Positions 16,513 through 25,310 of a DNA stretch of 64,000 nt are shown in pieces. The stretch comes from Streptomyces antibioticus. GTDB taxonomy: Bacteria; Actinomycetota; Actinomycetes; Streptomycetales; Streptomycetaceae. The DNA is taken from assembly GCF_001514065.1 (NCBI RefSeq), contig NZ_KQ948422.1:1178001-1242000 (forward strand), in the 5' to 3' direction. The notes below the pieces were generated by a model. That model saw only the letters and a program-made list of their open reading frames with translations, searched no databases and had not been told where the DNA came from. How positions within the stretch are numbered: the first letter of the stretch is position 1; each line of letters begins with the position of its first letter. The position numbers and the translations under genes are program-made.

Positions 16513-17909
16513 CCCGCACCGACCCCCTCGACGTCCCCCGGCCGGACGCGCAGCTGCACTTCGGGGTCTTCTTCCAGGGCGTCAACCACTGGACCATCTG
16601 GTCGGCGCCCGAGAGCGGCTCGCAGATCGACCCCGCCTCCTTCCGTAAAGTCGCCCAGACCGCCGAACGCGGCCTCTTCGACGCCTTCTTCCTCGGCGAG
16701 GGGCTGCGGCTGCGCGAGGTCGACGGGAAGATCCACGACCTCGACGTGGCCGGACGGCCGGACGCCCTCACCCAACTCGCCGCGCTGGCCGCCGTGACCC
16801 GCCGGATCGGTCTGGTCTCCACCTCCAACTCCACCTTCAACGAACCCGCCGACCTCGCCCGTCGCCTCTCCGGCCTCGACCTGCTCTCCGAAGGCCGGGC
16901 CGGCTGGAACGTGGTGACCACCGACAACGCCTGGACCGGCGCCAACTTCCGCCGCGGCGGCTACCTCGACCACGCCGACCGCTACCGCCGCGCCGAGGAG
17001 TTCCTCACCGTGGCCCGCGCGCTCTGGGACGGCTGGGCGGACGGAGCCGTCGCCCCGGCGCAGAGCGCGTCCGCGTGGGCCGCACCCGGTGCCATACGCC
17101 AAGTCCGGCACAGGGGACCGCAGTTCGACGTCGACCTCGCCCCGACCCTGCCGCGCAGCGCCCAGGGCCACCCGGTGATCTTCCAGGCCGGCGACTCGGG
17201 CGAGGGACGTGACTTCGCCGCCCGCAACGCCGACGTGATCTTCTCCGCGCACGGCAACGACTTCGACGACGCGCTGGCCTTCGCCCAGGACATCCGCACC
17301 CGGCTGCGTGCCGTGGGGCGGCCCGACGACGATCTGCGGATCCTGCCCGGCACCGAGATCATCATCGGCGCCACCGAGGAGGAGGCGCAGGAGAAGAAAC
17401 GCTGGATCCGGCTCCAACAGGTCACCCCCGCAACCGCGTTGGGCATCGCCACCCTGCTGTGGGGCATCGACCTGTCCGACCGCGACGCCGACGGCCCGCT
17501 GCCCGCGGAGGACCCGGTCGTCGCCGAGAACGACGGCTCCTTCGGGGCCCGGCGGGTCGCCGACCCGAGGGCGGTCGTGGCCGAGTGGCGGGCGAAGGCG
17601 GAGGCTAACGGCTGGTCACTGCGCGAGACCGTGATCGCGCTCGGACCGCAGCGCGGCCACGTCGGCACCCCGGCCGGACTGGCCGACAAGTTCGCCCACT
17701 TCGTACGGCACGGCGCACTCGACGGCTTCAACGTGACGCCGTACCTCATCCCGGACGGCCTCGACGACATCGTCGACCTGCTCGTCCCGGAGCTTCAGGA
17801 ACGCGGCGTCTACCGCACCGAGTACACCGGCACGACCCTGCGCAACCACCTCGGCCTGCGCGAGCCCCTCACCCACCGCACCGCCGCCGAACAGCGCCAG
17901 GCCGGCTGA
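16509..17909 (+). CDS. NtaA/SnaA/DszA-family FMN-dependent monooxygenase
   Basis: The 466-residue protein matches the NtaA/SnaA/SoxA(DszA)/MoxC group. Visible motifs are FFLGEGLRLRE, the SNSTFNEPADLARRLSGLDLLSEGRAGWNVVTT block, the substrate-flavin region NFRRGGYLDHADRYRRAEEFLTVARALWDGW, and FQAGDSGEGRDFAARNADVIFS. Members use reduced flavin from a separate reductase to oxidise nitrilotriacetate, dibenzothiophene sulfone, pristinamycin IIB or similar molecules. It overlaps the preceding LLM gene by 4 bp and shares its Cys leader. A sulfone or sulfonate substrate is therefore more likely than an aminopolycarboxylate. The true substrate is not readable from sequence. Confidence 0.88.
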   Translation: MTRTDPLDVPRPDAQLHFGVFFQGVNHWTIWSAPESGSQIDPASFRKVAQTAERGLFDAFFLGEGLRLREVDGKIHDLDVAGRPDALTQLAALAAVTRRIGLVSTSNSTFNEPADLARRLSGLDLLSEGRAGWNVVTTDNAWTGANFRRGGYLDHADRYRRAEEFLTVARALWDGWADGAVAPAQSASAWAAPGAIRQVRHRGPQFDVDLAPTLPRSAQGHPVIFQAGDSGEGRDFAARNADVIFSAHGNDFDDALAFAQDIRTRLRAVGRPDDDLRILPGTEIIIGATEEEAQEKKRWIRLQQVTPATALGIATLLWGIDLSDRDADGPLPAEDPVVAENDGSFGARRVADPRAVVAEWRAKAEANGWSLRETVIALGPQRGHVGTPAGLADKFAHFVRHGALDGFNVTPYLIPDGLDDIVDLLVPELQERGVYRTEYTGTTLRNHLGLREPLTHRTAAEQRQAG

Positions 17910-17933
17910 CCGAACGCCCCCGAAGGAGACCCC

Positions 17934-18758
17934 ATGACCATCGAAGCGACCGCCACCGACCTCCAGGCCTTCACCGAGACCTGGCTGGAGTGGTACCGCG
18001 CCCAGGAGACCCGGCTCGCCGACCCGCACGGATTCCTGGCGATCACCGGCCTGCACTGGCTCGACGAAAGCCCCCAGCGCTTCCCCGACGCACCCGGCGC
18101 CTGGCACACCGGCCCCGAGGGCGTCGTCGTCACCCTCGACGAGGGCGAGGAACTGGTCGTCGACGGCACCGCGGTGCACGGTGAGCACCGCTTCGGCGTG
18201 CTGCCCGAGCGCGGCGGTGTCAACGCGGTCTGGGGCGAGGCGGTCATCGAGGTCGCCAAGCGCGGCGGCCACGACATCGTCCGTCCCCGGCACCCGGACG
18301 CCGAGCTGCGCACGGCGTTCACCGGCACCCCCGCCTACGCCCCCGACCCGCGCTGGGTCGTGCGGGGCCGCTACCTCCCCTTCGACGAGCCGCGCCCGAC
18401 GACCGTGGGGGCCGCTGTCGAGGGGCTTGAGCACGTGTACGACGCCCCGGGCCGGATCGAGTTCGAACTGGAGGGGCGTGAGCTGTCCCTGACCGCGTTC
18501 CCCGGGTACGCCGAGGGCACCCTGTCGGTGCTGTTCACCGACGCCACCTCCGGGGTCACCACCTACGCCGCCAACCGCTCCCTGACCGTCGGCCCGCCGG
18601 CGGCCGACGGCACGGTGACGCTGGACTTCAACCGCGCCGCCAACCTTCCCTGCGCCTACACCGACCTCGCCACCTGCCCGCTCCCGCCGGCCGAGAACCG
18701 GCTGCCGGTGGCGATCGAGGCGGGTCTGAAGATCCCCCGCGAGCGCGGCGGCGCCTGA
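17934..18758 (+). CDS. DUF1684 domain protein
   Basis: The 274-residue protein ends with the hallmark of DUF1684, a segment reading FNRAANLPCAYTDLATCPLP followed by PENRLPVAIEAGLK. The family is widespread and uncharacterised; the fold is predicted to be beta-rich and cytoplasmic. The gene follows the monooxygenases by 24 bp with AAGGAG before its ATG, so it is part of the same sulfur-linked operon. A housekeeping role for the organosulfur pathway (chaperone, second-step hydrolase) is only a guess from position. Confidence 0.85.
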   Translation: MTIEATATDLQAFTETWLEWYRAQETRLADPHGFLAITGLHWLDESPQRFPDAPGAWHTGPEGVVVTLDEGEELVVDGTAVHGEHRFGVLPERGGVNAVWGEAVIEVAKRGGHDIVRPRHPDAELRTAFTGTPAYAPDPRWVVRGRYLPFDEPRPTTVGAAVEGLEHVYDAPGRIEFELEGRELSLTAFPGYAEGTLSVLFTDATSGVTTYAANRSLTVGPPAADGTVTLDFNRAANLPCAYTDLATCPLPPAENRLPVAIEAGLKIPRERGGA

Positions 18759-18792
18759 GCGGACCGGCCCCCGTGCCGCCGGTGCCCGCCCG

Positions 18793-19575
18793 TCAGTGGC
18801 AGTGGCCCTGGCGGCCGAGGGTCTGCACCGGGGCCGCGCCGGGCCGGGTCCACTGGGCCACCGGGCGGCTGGTCGGGCCCCAGGTGGGGTTGCCGTCCGC
18901 GTCCGAGCGCCAGGACCAGCAGGCGTCGTTCCCCTCCGGCCAGCCGTCGGGCTTGTCCTCCCACCTCTCGCGGCGGCCGTAGGGGGTCATGTCGAGCAGG
19001 GGGAGGGAGAGGTTGAGCGGTTCGTTGCCGCGGCCCGTCGTGGAGTACGTGAGGAAGGCGCGGTCGCCGTCGCGCAGGAAGCAGGTGAGGTGGCCCATGT
19101 CGCCGCCGACCGGCGCGGGCGTGTCGCGCACCGAGTACCAGGGCTGGGTGTAGCCCATGAACTCGACGAAGGAGGCCACCTCGTCCCAGGGGCCTGTGGT
19201 GAGGATTGCGAAGGAGACGCCCCTGGCGTTGAGGTAGACGGCGTCCCTCAGATGCCAGGCCGCGGTGGTGCAGCCCTCGCACTGGCCCTGGGGCGGCGCG
19301 CCATCGTACCACATGTGCTTGTAGGCCACGAGCTCGTCGCGCCCCTCGAACAGGTCCAGGAACGGGACCGGGCCGTCGGGGCCGACGACCTCGACCGTCC
19401 CGTCGAACTCCACCATCGGCAGCCTGCGCCGGGCCGCGGCGATGGCGTCGCCCGCACGGGTGTGGGCCTTCTCGCGGACCAGCAGCTCGTCGCGGGCCTT
19501 CTGCCAGGTGGCCAGGTCGACGACGAGCGGCCGGCCGGTGAGCCCGGTGGTCGGGTCGTCCGGTGTGGTCGTCAT
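18793..19575 (-). CDS. DUF899 (thioredoxin-fold-like) protein
   Basis: The 260-residue product shows the DUF899 pattern. It starts with WQKARDELLVREKAHTRAGD, then RRRLPMVEFD, the motif HMWYDGAPPQGQCEGCTTAAW with two cysteines spaced CxxC, and YSTTGRGNEPLN plus WSWRSDADGNPTW near the end. DUF899 proteins resemble thioredoxin/AhpC folds; their biochemical role is undefined. ATG 19575 has GGAGGACG upstream. The gene converges with the DUF1684 gene and shows no operon partner. Confidence 0.87.
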   Translation of the reverse strand: MTTTPDDPTTGLTGRPLVVDLATWQKARDELLVREKAHTRAGDAIAAARRRLPMVEFDGTVEVVGPDGPVPFLDLFEGRDELVAYKHMWYDGAPPQGQCEGCTTAAWHLRDAVYLNARGVSFAILTTGPWDEVASFVEFMGYTQPWYSVRDTPAPVGGDMGHLTCFLRDGDRAFLTYSTTGRGNEPLNLSLPLLDMTPYGRRERWEDKPDGWPEGNDACWSWRSDADGNPTWGPTSRPVAQWTRPGAAPVQTLGRQGHCH

Positions 19576-19699
19576 GGTGCGTCCTCCGTGGTGGTGTCTC
19601 GTGCCGGGCGGTGTCGTACGCCGTCCTAGGACGGTCACCGGAAGAGACTGCGGGCGCGACCGAAACTCATCGATCCGGGCCTTGGGAACCCTGGCGATG

Positions 19700-20587
19700 T
19701 CAGGGTGTGACGATCCTGTCCTGCTCCACCGGTGGTGTGCCGTCGTGCCAGGGCAGGGCCCTGCCGAACCGGACGAGTTCGCCGTAGAGGGCGGGATCGA
19801 CGTGTTCGGCGAAGATCAGGTCGAGTACCGCGACGGCGGCCTGTGACGGTGACTGGGCGCGGCTGTAGTCGCTGAACCAGGGGCGTGAGGTGGCGGTGTC
19901 GACCATGCCGGGGCAGACCGAGGCGACCAACGTGCCGGTGGCGAGGTCGTGTTCGCGGCGTACGGCGGCGACCGCGCGGACCGCGGCGACCTGGGCGACC
20001 TTCGAGGGCACGTTCAGCCAGACCGGCCAACCCGCCTCCGCCGCCGTCCCGTTGTGAATCGCCCGGCGCCAGGACTCGACCGCCTGCTCGACCTGGTCGA
20101 GGCTCGCGTTCTCGAACAAGGGGTGCAGCCGTGGGTCGAGATGGCCGAGCGTGCCGAGGCTGCTGGCCACCACCAACAGACGGCCGCCGGGGCGCAGTAC
20201 GGGGCCGAAGGAGCGCAGGACGGCGTGGGTGGCGGTGTTGGAGACGTCGATGAACTCGTCGGCGCGCGCTGACTGTGAGTCCTCGGGGAGCAGGCGGGCG
20301 ACGGCGTTGGAGACGACGATGTCCACGCCGCCGTAGCGGCTTTCGAGCTCCTTGGCGAGGGCGGCGACGGCGTCCGTGTCGGTGACGTCCAGGACGCGGC
20401 CCTCGACGCGGGCACGGGTGCCGGGCAGTTGGGTCACTTCGCGGGCGGTGTCCTCGACGCGCCGGCGGTTGCGGCCGGTGAGCAGGGCGAGGTCGTCGGG
20501 GTGCAGGCGGGCCGCGAGGCATTCGACGAGGGCGCGGCCGAGTCCTTGGTTGGCGCCCGTGACCAGGGCGATGCGTGAGGCACTCAT
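19700..20587 (-). CDS. Short-chain dehydrogenase/reductase
   Basis: The 295-residue enzyme has the SDR nucleotide motif TGANQGLGRA near the N-terminus, the DVTD acidic residue, and NAVARLL at the position of the usual NNAG motif (NAG changed). The catalytic Ser/Tyr/Lys are found around VASSLG and, less typically, in the segment NVPSKVAQVAAVRAV. The canonical YxxxK is not clear, because the tyrosine position reads VPSK, so catalysis may be altered. It is divergent from a LysR regulator gene (72 bp apart), which probably controls it. The frame is open upstream of ATG 20587 but without SDR features. Confidence 0.82.
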   Translation of the reverse strand: MSASRIALVTGANQGLGRALVECLAARLHPDDLALLTGRNRRRVEDTAREVTQLPGTRARVEGRVLDVTDTDAVAALAKELESRYGGVDIVVSNAVARLLPEDSQSARADEFIDVSNTATHAVLRSFGPVLRPGGRLLVVASSLGTLGHLDPRLHPLFENASLDQVEQAVESWRRAIHNGTAAEAGWPVWLNVPSKVAQVAAVRAVAAVRREHDLATGTLVASVCPGMVDTATSRPWFSDYSRAQSPSQAAVAVLDLIFAEHVDPALYGELVRFGRALPWHDGTPPVEQDRIVTP

Positions 20588-20658
20588 GACGACCACGCTA
20601 GGAACGCCGCATCCATGAGTCCAACGAAAGTTCGGCAAGCGTGGTATGCGTAAACGTC

Positions 20659-21600
20659 ATGGACTTCTCGGATGTGTCGCTGACCGCGCTGCGGGTCTTC
20701 CGTGCCGTCGCCGAGCAGGGGACGTTCACCGCAGCCGCCGACGCGCTGGGATACACACAGTCGGCGGTGTCCCGGCAGATCGCCTCGATCGAACGGGCGG
20801 CGGGCGCCGAGCTGTTGGAGCGGCGCCGCGACGGCGTACGGCTCACCGCCGCCGGACGCGTCGTCATGCGCCGGGCGACGGTGGTGCTCGACGAGATCGA
20901 CGCCACGGCACGCGAGCTGTCCGGTCTGCCGGAGCAGGCCGGCACGGTCCGCCTGGGATGGTTCCCCAGCGCCGGCGCCGTCCTCCTGCCCCGAGCCCTG
21001 GCCGCCCTGCGGCGCACCGACCCCGGCCTCACCGTGGTGGGCCGGGAAGGCAGCACTCCGGCGCTGGTGCGCGCCCTGCGGGCGGGCAGCCTCGACCTGG
21101 CCCTGCTCGCGTCGGCACCGCCCTTCCGGCCGCCGGACGCCGAGTCTCCGGCGCTGGTGCTGCGGACGCTCACCGAACGAGCGCTGTGTCTCGCGGTGCC
21201 CGCCGGTCATCCGCTCGCCCGGGGTGCGTTCGTGGACGTGGCAGATCTGCGCGGGCAGCGCTGGATCACCGGGTCCGGCTCCGGGGAGGACCGTCTGCTG
21301 GGCGTGTGGCCGGGGCTGGACGAGCGGCCGGAGATCGCCCACACCGCCCGCGACTGGCTGGCCAAGCTCCAGCTCGTCGCCGCCGGCTGCGGGCTGACGA
21401 CCGTCCCGGCGTCCCTCGCCCACGCGGCACCCCCCAGCGTCCGTGTCCTCCCGGTCCGCGGCGGGCCCCAGGAGCAGCGCCGCCTGCTGCTGGCGCGCCT
21501 CCCCCACCCACCGACCGAGCCGGTCACCCGCGTGGCAGCGGCCCTTCGGGCGGTGGCCGTCGCTCTGGACGCCGAAGCCGACGCCGACGCCGACCGCTGA
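20659..21600 (+). CDS. LysR-family transcriptional regulator
   Basis: The 313-residue protein starts with a LysR helix-turn-helix (SLTALRVFRAVAEQGTFTAAADALGYTQSAVSRQIASIERAAGAELLER, residues 6-56). A periplasmic-binding-like effector domain (about 90-295) follows. It is divergent from the SDR gene, the standard arrangement in which the regulator activates or represses its neighbour. I start at ATG 20659; an earlier in-frame ATG at 20641 adds six residues. The effector is unknown. Confidence 0.92.
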   Translation: MDFSDVSLTALRVFRAVAEQGTFTAAADALGYTQSAVSRQIASIERAAGAELLERRRDGVRLTAAGRVVMRRATVVLDEIDATARELSGLPEQAGTVRLGWFPSAGAVLLPRALAALRRTDPGLTVVGREGSTPALVRALRAGSLDLALLASAPPFRPPDAESPALVLRTLTERALCLAVPAGHPLARGAFVDVADLRGQRWITGSGSGEDRLLGVWPGLDERPEIAHTARDWLAKLQLVAAGCGLTTVPASLAHAAPPSVRVLPVRGGPQEQRRLLLARLPHPPTEPVTRVAAALRAVAVALDAEADADADR

Positions 21601-21712
21601 CCGGTGTGCCCGGCGCGGCGCGAGGGCCACGATCGGGCCAGTACCGCTCGACGCCCAGGTGAGTGACGCCTTGACTGGCCTGAACGGCGCGGCGGCACAG
21701 GTGGGAGGCGCG

Positions 21713-22561
21713 ATGGCGTGGAGGGCGCGGCTGGAGCGCCTGCGTGCCCACGCCGAGCAGCGGTTCCCGGTCATCGTCGAGCTGACCGGCCGACTGCTGT
21801 CCGGGAACCTCCTGGACGCCGGGACGAGGCTCGCCGCGCAGGCGTTCCTGGCCGTGATCCCGCTGCTGTTCGCGATCGCCGCGTTCACCCCGCACAGCGT
21901 CCGCGAGCAGTTGCAGGAGTCGCTGCGCGCCATGTTCGGGCTGACCGGCCAGTCCGACGTGGAACTCGACCAGGTGCTGGGCGGCTCCGCCGGCGACAGT
22001 CTGCGCGAGACGACCGGCGCCGTGGGCCTGGTGCTGGCGCTGGTCTCGGCCACCAGCTTCAGCCGGGCCATGGCCCGGGTCTGCGAGCGGGCCTGGCGGC
22101 TGCCGAAGTCGGCGACCAGGATCGCGGCCTGGCGCTGGCTGGTGTGGCTCCTCGTGCTGGTGCTCGTCGTGCTGCTCCAGGGGCCCATCCGTAACGGCTT
22201 CGGGGCCGGCGCGTGGCTCGGCGTCCCGCTCTTCTTCGTCCTGAGCACCGGCCTGTGGCTGTGGACGCAGCGCCTGCTACTGGCCGGCCGGGTCCCCTGG
22301 CTGCCGCTGCTGCCCGGGGCGCTGCTCGCCTCCGCCGCCACCAGCGCCCTGGCCCTGACGGCCCGCCTCTACATGCCCGGCGCGCTCAACCGCACCTTGG
22401 ACGAGTACGGCTCCCTGGGCGTGGTGCTGACACTTCTGTCCTGGCTGATCGTGGTGTGCGCGACGGTCACCTTCGCGGTGACGATCGGGGCCGTGCTGGC
22501 GGAGGAGCCGCCGCTGAACCACGTCCTGTGGCGAGGCGGTCCCCCACCTCGCCGTGGCTGA
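21713..22561 (+). CDS. YihY/BrkB-family membrane protein (second copy)
   Basis: The 282-residue protein has about six membrane helices. It shows the family landmarks TRLAAQAFLAVIPLLFAIAAF, LVSATSFSRAMARVCERAW and the polar LPLLPGALLASAATSAL loop. It is shorter and more divergent than the YihY protein at the left edge. ATG 21713 has GGGAGG four to five bases upstream; in-frame GTGs at 21659 and 21701 lack such a site. The gene follows the LysR gene by 112 bp on the same strand. Confidence 0.86.
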   Translation: MAWRARLERLRAHAEQRFPVIVELTGRLLSGNLLDAGTRLAAQAFLAVIPLLFAIAAFTPHSVREQLQESLRAMFGLTGQSDVELDQVLGGSAGDSLRETTGAVGLVLALVSATSFSRAMARVCERAWRLPKSATRIAAWRWLVWLLVLVLVVLLQGPIRNGFGAGAWLGVPLFFVLSTGLWLWTQRLLLAGRVPWLPLLPGALLASAATSALALTARLYMPGALNRTLDEYGSLGVVLTLLSWLIVVCATVTFAVTIGAVLAEEPPLNHVLWRGGPPPRRG

Positions 22562-22571
22562 GAACGGACGC

Positions 22572-23006
22572 TCAGTCGAGGCAGAACTCGTTGCCCTCGA
22601 CGTCCTGCATCACGATGCAGGACTCGTTGACACCGTCGGCCTTCAGGAGCTGCACCCGCACCGCGCCGAGCGCGAGCAGTCGCGTGCACTCGGCCTCCAG
22701 CACGGCGAGGCGCTCCTCGCCCACGAGCCCGGTGCCGACCCGCACGTCGAGGTGCACCCGGTTCTTGACGACCTTGCCCTCGGGCACACGCTGGAAGTAC
22801 AGGCGCGGGCCGACGCCCGTGGGATCACTGCACGCGAACCAGGCGTCCCGGTCCTCCGGGGGCTGGGCCTCGTTGTAGGCGTCCCAGGTGGCGAACCCCT
22901 CGGGGGGCGGCGGCGCCTCGTATCCCAGCACCTCGCACCAGAAACGGGCGACACGCTCGGGCTGCGCGCAGTCGAAGGTGACCTGGAATTTCTTGATCGA
23001 TGACAT
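22572..23006 (-). CDS. Single-domain VOC protein (glyoxalase-like)
   Basis: The 144-residue protein has the beta-alpha-beta VOC pattern (QVTFDCAQPERVARFWCEVLGYE, KNRVHLDVRV, VMQDVEGNEFCLD). The terminal NEFCLD strand parallels those of the two-domain VOC protein at 10444-11181, so the two are related. The substrate is unknown. It converges with the YihY gene, with only 10 bp between the stops. Confidence 0.87.
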   Translation of the reverse strand: MSSIKKFQVTFDCAQPERVARFWCEVLGYEAPPPPEGFATWDAYNEAQPPEDRDAWFACSDPTGVGPRLYFQRVPEGKVVKNRVHLDVRVGTGLVGEERLAVLEAECTRLLALGAVRVQLLKADGVNESCIVMQDVEGNEFCLD

Positions 23007-23026
23007 CGGCGCACCCTAGCAAGGCG

Positions 23027-24184
23027 TCAGACCCGTTCCGCCCCCAGATGGTCGGCCAGGCGATGTGCCTGCGCGAGCAGCGTCCCGTACGCGACCAGCG
23101 CGTCGGGGTCGTCGGGTGCGGTGCCCGGGAACTGCCGGCGCAGGGCGTCGAGGCTGCGTCGAAGATCGGCGGCGGCGTCATGCAGGCGGCGCCCGGTGGC
23201 CTCGTCCCTGCCGTCCGCGGCGAACCGGTACGCGGCGTACAGGTGCACGGCGCGCGCCGTCTCCCGCAGAAAGTCCGCGTAGGCGGTGGTGACCGACTCG
23301 GCCGGTCTGGCCGTGGTGCCCTCCGCGGCCTCGCGCACGGTGCGGGTCACGCCCGCCGTGTGGACGGCGACGTAGTCCAGCACGGCCAGCGCGTCGGCGT
23401 ACGCCGAACCAGGCTCGGCCGCGTCGCGTCGGCGCGGCCGCCGGAGATTGCCCCGGAGGCTCTCCTCGCTCCAGCCGATCGCCGACCTGGCCTGGTCGAC
23501 GAGGCGTCCCAGCCGCAGGGCGCGCTGGTGCCGTACGCCGGCCTCGTGGCCGTCCCACTCCGCGGCGGTCAGCCCGTCGGCCACGTCGTCCAGGATGTCG
23601 CGGGCCTCGCGGGCCGCGTCCGCCAGCGCCGCGCGGGTGTCCCGCAGGTGGGTCGGGGGCCGGATCAGCGCGTTGACGGCCACCCCGACCAGCGCGCCGA
23701 AGACCGCCTCGGAAAGGCGTGCGGCCGCCCCGGCGAGCGTGACCTGGCCGCCGGTCAGGACGAACAGTGCCCCGGTCGCGGCGAAGATGCCCTGGCTCCC
23801 CAGGCGCCGCCACTGTCCCAGCAGCAGGACCAGCGGCAGGACGACGGCCATCGTGACCATGGCGTCCCCCATCAGCATCGCCGCGGCGGTCGCCATCGTG
23901 GTGCCCACCGCGATCGCCGCCAGTTGTTGCAGCCCGTGCGCGACCGACCGGTACACCGTCGATTCCACCAGCGCGATCGCCACCCACGGCGCCACGAACG
24001 CCATCGGGGCGGCCAGCCACCATCCCGCGACGGCCCACGCCACCCAGGCCGCCAGCGCCGCCTTCCCGGCCTGCGCCACCACGTCCCGCTCACGGCCGGG
24101 CTCCGCCCAGGCCCGTCGCACGGCCGTCACCGCGTTCCGGGCGCGCCACCTGACCGCCCGGGTCGTCCTGCCGATCCACTCCAT
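23027..24184 (-). CDS. FUSC-family (aromatic acid exporter-like) membrane protein
   Basis: The 385-residue product has a cytoplasmic start, six hydrophobic helices between residues 30 and 165, the FUSC hallmark ending that bundle (LTLAGAAARLSEAVFGALVGVAVNALI), and a long helical cytoplasmic part (about 190-385). FUSC/ArAE proteins include the YccS and AaeB types that export aromatic carboxylates or are otherwise uncharacterised. This short single-bundle form is common in actinomycetes. It lies 20 bp downstream of the VOC gene start on the same strand, so the two may be co-transcribed (FUSC first, VOC second). Confidence 0.85.
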   Translation of the reverse strand: MEWIGRTTRAVRWRARNAVTAVRRAWAEPGRERDVVAQAGKAALAAWVAWAVAGWWLAAPMAFVAPWVAIALVESTVYRSVAHGLQQLAAIAVGTTMATAAAMLMGDAMVTMAVVLPLVLLLGQWRRLGSQGIFAATGALFVLTGGQVTLAGAAARLSEAVFGALVGVAVNALIRPPTHLRDTRAALADAAREARDILDDVADGLTAAEWDGHEAGVRHQRALRLGRLVDQARSAIGWSEESLRGNLRRPRRRDAAEPGSAYADALAVLDYVAVHTAGVTRTVREAAEGTTARPAESVTTAYADFLRETARAVHLYAAYRFAADGRDEATGRRLHDAAADLRRSLDALRRQFPGTAPDDPDALVAYGTLLAQAHRLADHLGAERV

Positions 24185-24392
24185 GCCCCATCAGGTGCCA
24201 CATCTGGGGCGAACCGCACCTCAGTCGGCGACTGCGGGTTCGGATGCGACGGGCGCGGCGGAGTGTGGTCGTCCGATTCCCGGGCCGTTGCGGGGATGGC
24301 TCCCCACCGCCTCGCGCGCGAGGATGCTTCTTCGGGCCGACGCCGGCGGGCCCGAAGTTCTCGCAAGCCGGTGCGCATCGAGGGGGCCTCGG

Positions 24393-25310
24393 ATGGGTTC
24401 ACATGCGGCGCCGCACCACCACCGGAAGGTCTTTCTGGTCGCCTCCGCGGTCGTCCTGACGGCGGCCGGCCTGCTCGGACTCCCCCGCGCGGACGGGGCA
24501 CCCGCCGCGGCCGACGCCGCCGACGCCTGCCGCAGTACGAGCGTGAACCTGCCCCGTGGTGACTGCGGGCCCTTCTGGCAGGTCCTCGCGGAGGACTTCA
24601 ACGGCGACGTGGTGCCGCTGGGCTCGTTCAGCGACTGCGACCACGACGTCGACACCTCCGCCGCCCACTGCGGGGGCCTCAGCGGCTCGTACCGCGACAA
24701 CTGGTGGGCCTATCCGACCGGTTGGCGCGACACCGCCAACGACCGGGGCCGGGACGTGGTCGGTGTCTATCACCCCGAGGACACCGTCAGCGTCGGTCCC
24801 GCGGCCGACGGCGACGGACGGATGACCATCCGGATGTGGCGGCCCGCCGACGGCGGCCCCGTGCACGCCGCCGCGGTGGTCCCGCGGGCCGTGATGGAGA
24901 TGGCGTACGGCAAGTACAGCGCGCGGATCAAGGTGACGAAGCCGGCGCCCGGCTACAAGTCGGCCTGGCTGCACTACGGGGGCGGCTGCGAGATGGACCA
25001 TCCCGAGGGCGAGTGGACCGGCGAGCTGACGGCCTTTCAACATCCGTGCGGGGGCGGCGAGCAGGGGTCCTTCCCGGGCGCGGACGACTGGACCGAGTGG
25101 CACACCGTCTCCACGGAGTGGACGCCGGGGCACGTCCGCTTCTTCGTCGACGGCCGGCAGATCGGGCAGGACACCCGCAAGGTGCCCGACCAGCCGCTGT
25201 CATGGGTGCTGCAGAACGAGAGCGCGCTGGAGGGGCCCGGGGCGGCGCCGGGCAGCAGCGCCCAGCTGGACATCACGTGGGTCGCGGCGTACGCGTACGA
25301 CTGGAAGTAG
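24393..25310 (+). CDS. Secreted GH16-fold glycoside hydrolase
   Basis: The 305-residue secreted protein has a Sec signal (KVFLVASAVVLTAAGLLGL). The mature part begins with an unusual Cys-rich stretch (CRSTSVNLPRGDCGPFW, then DCDHDVDTSAAHCGG) and continues into a GH16-type jelly roll. Recognisable parts are VLAEDFNGD, YGKYSARIKV, and the catalytic E-x-D-x-x-E motif as EMDHPE (E200, D202, E205). The later strands are WHTVSTEWTPGHVRFFVDG and QLDITWVAAYAY. The two glutamates and the aspartate expected for retaining catalysis are present. The substrate (beta-1,3-glucan, agar-type or other) cannot be told. The 3' end overlaps the convergent regulator gene by 38 bp. Confidence 0.82.
   Translation: MGSHAAPHHHRKVFLVASAVVLTAAGLLGLPRADGAPAAADAADACRSTSVNLPRGDCGPFWQVLAEDFNGDVVPLGSFSDCDHDVDTSAAHCGGLSGSYRDNWWAYPTGWRDTANDRGRDVVGVYHPEDTVSVGPAADGDGRMTIRMWRPADGGPVHAAAVVPRAVMEMAYGKYSARIKVTKPAPGYKSAWLHYGGGCEMDHPEGEWTGELTAFQHPCGGGEQGSFPGADDWTEWHTVSTEWTPGHVRFFVDGRQIGQDTRKVPDQPLSWVLQNESALEGPGAAPGSSAQLDITWVAAYAYDWK

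Noticed and set aside
20588-20658. LysR T-N11-A operator between the SDR and LysR genes
   Set aside because: Only imperfect half-matches (around ATGCGTAAACGTCAT) are visible; not distinguishable from chance.
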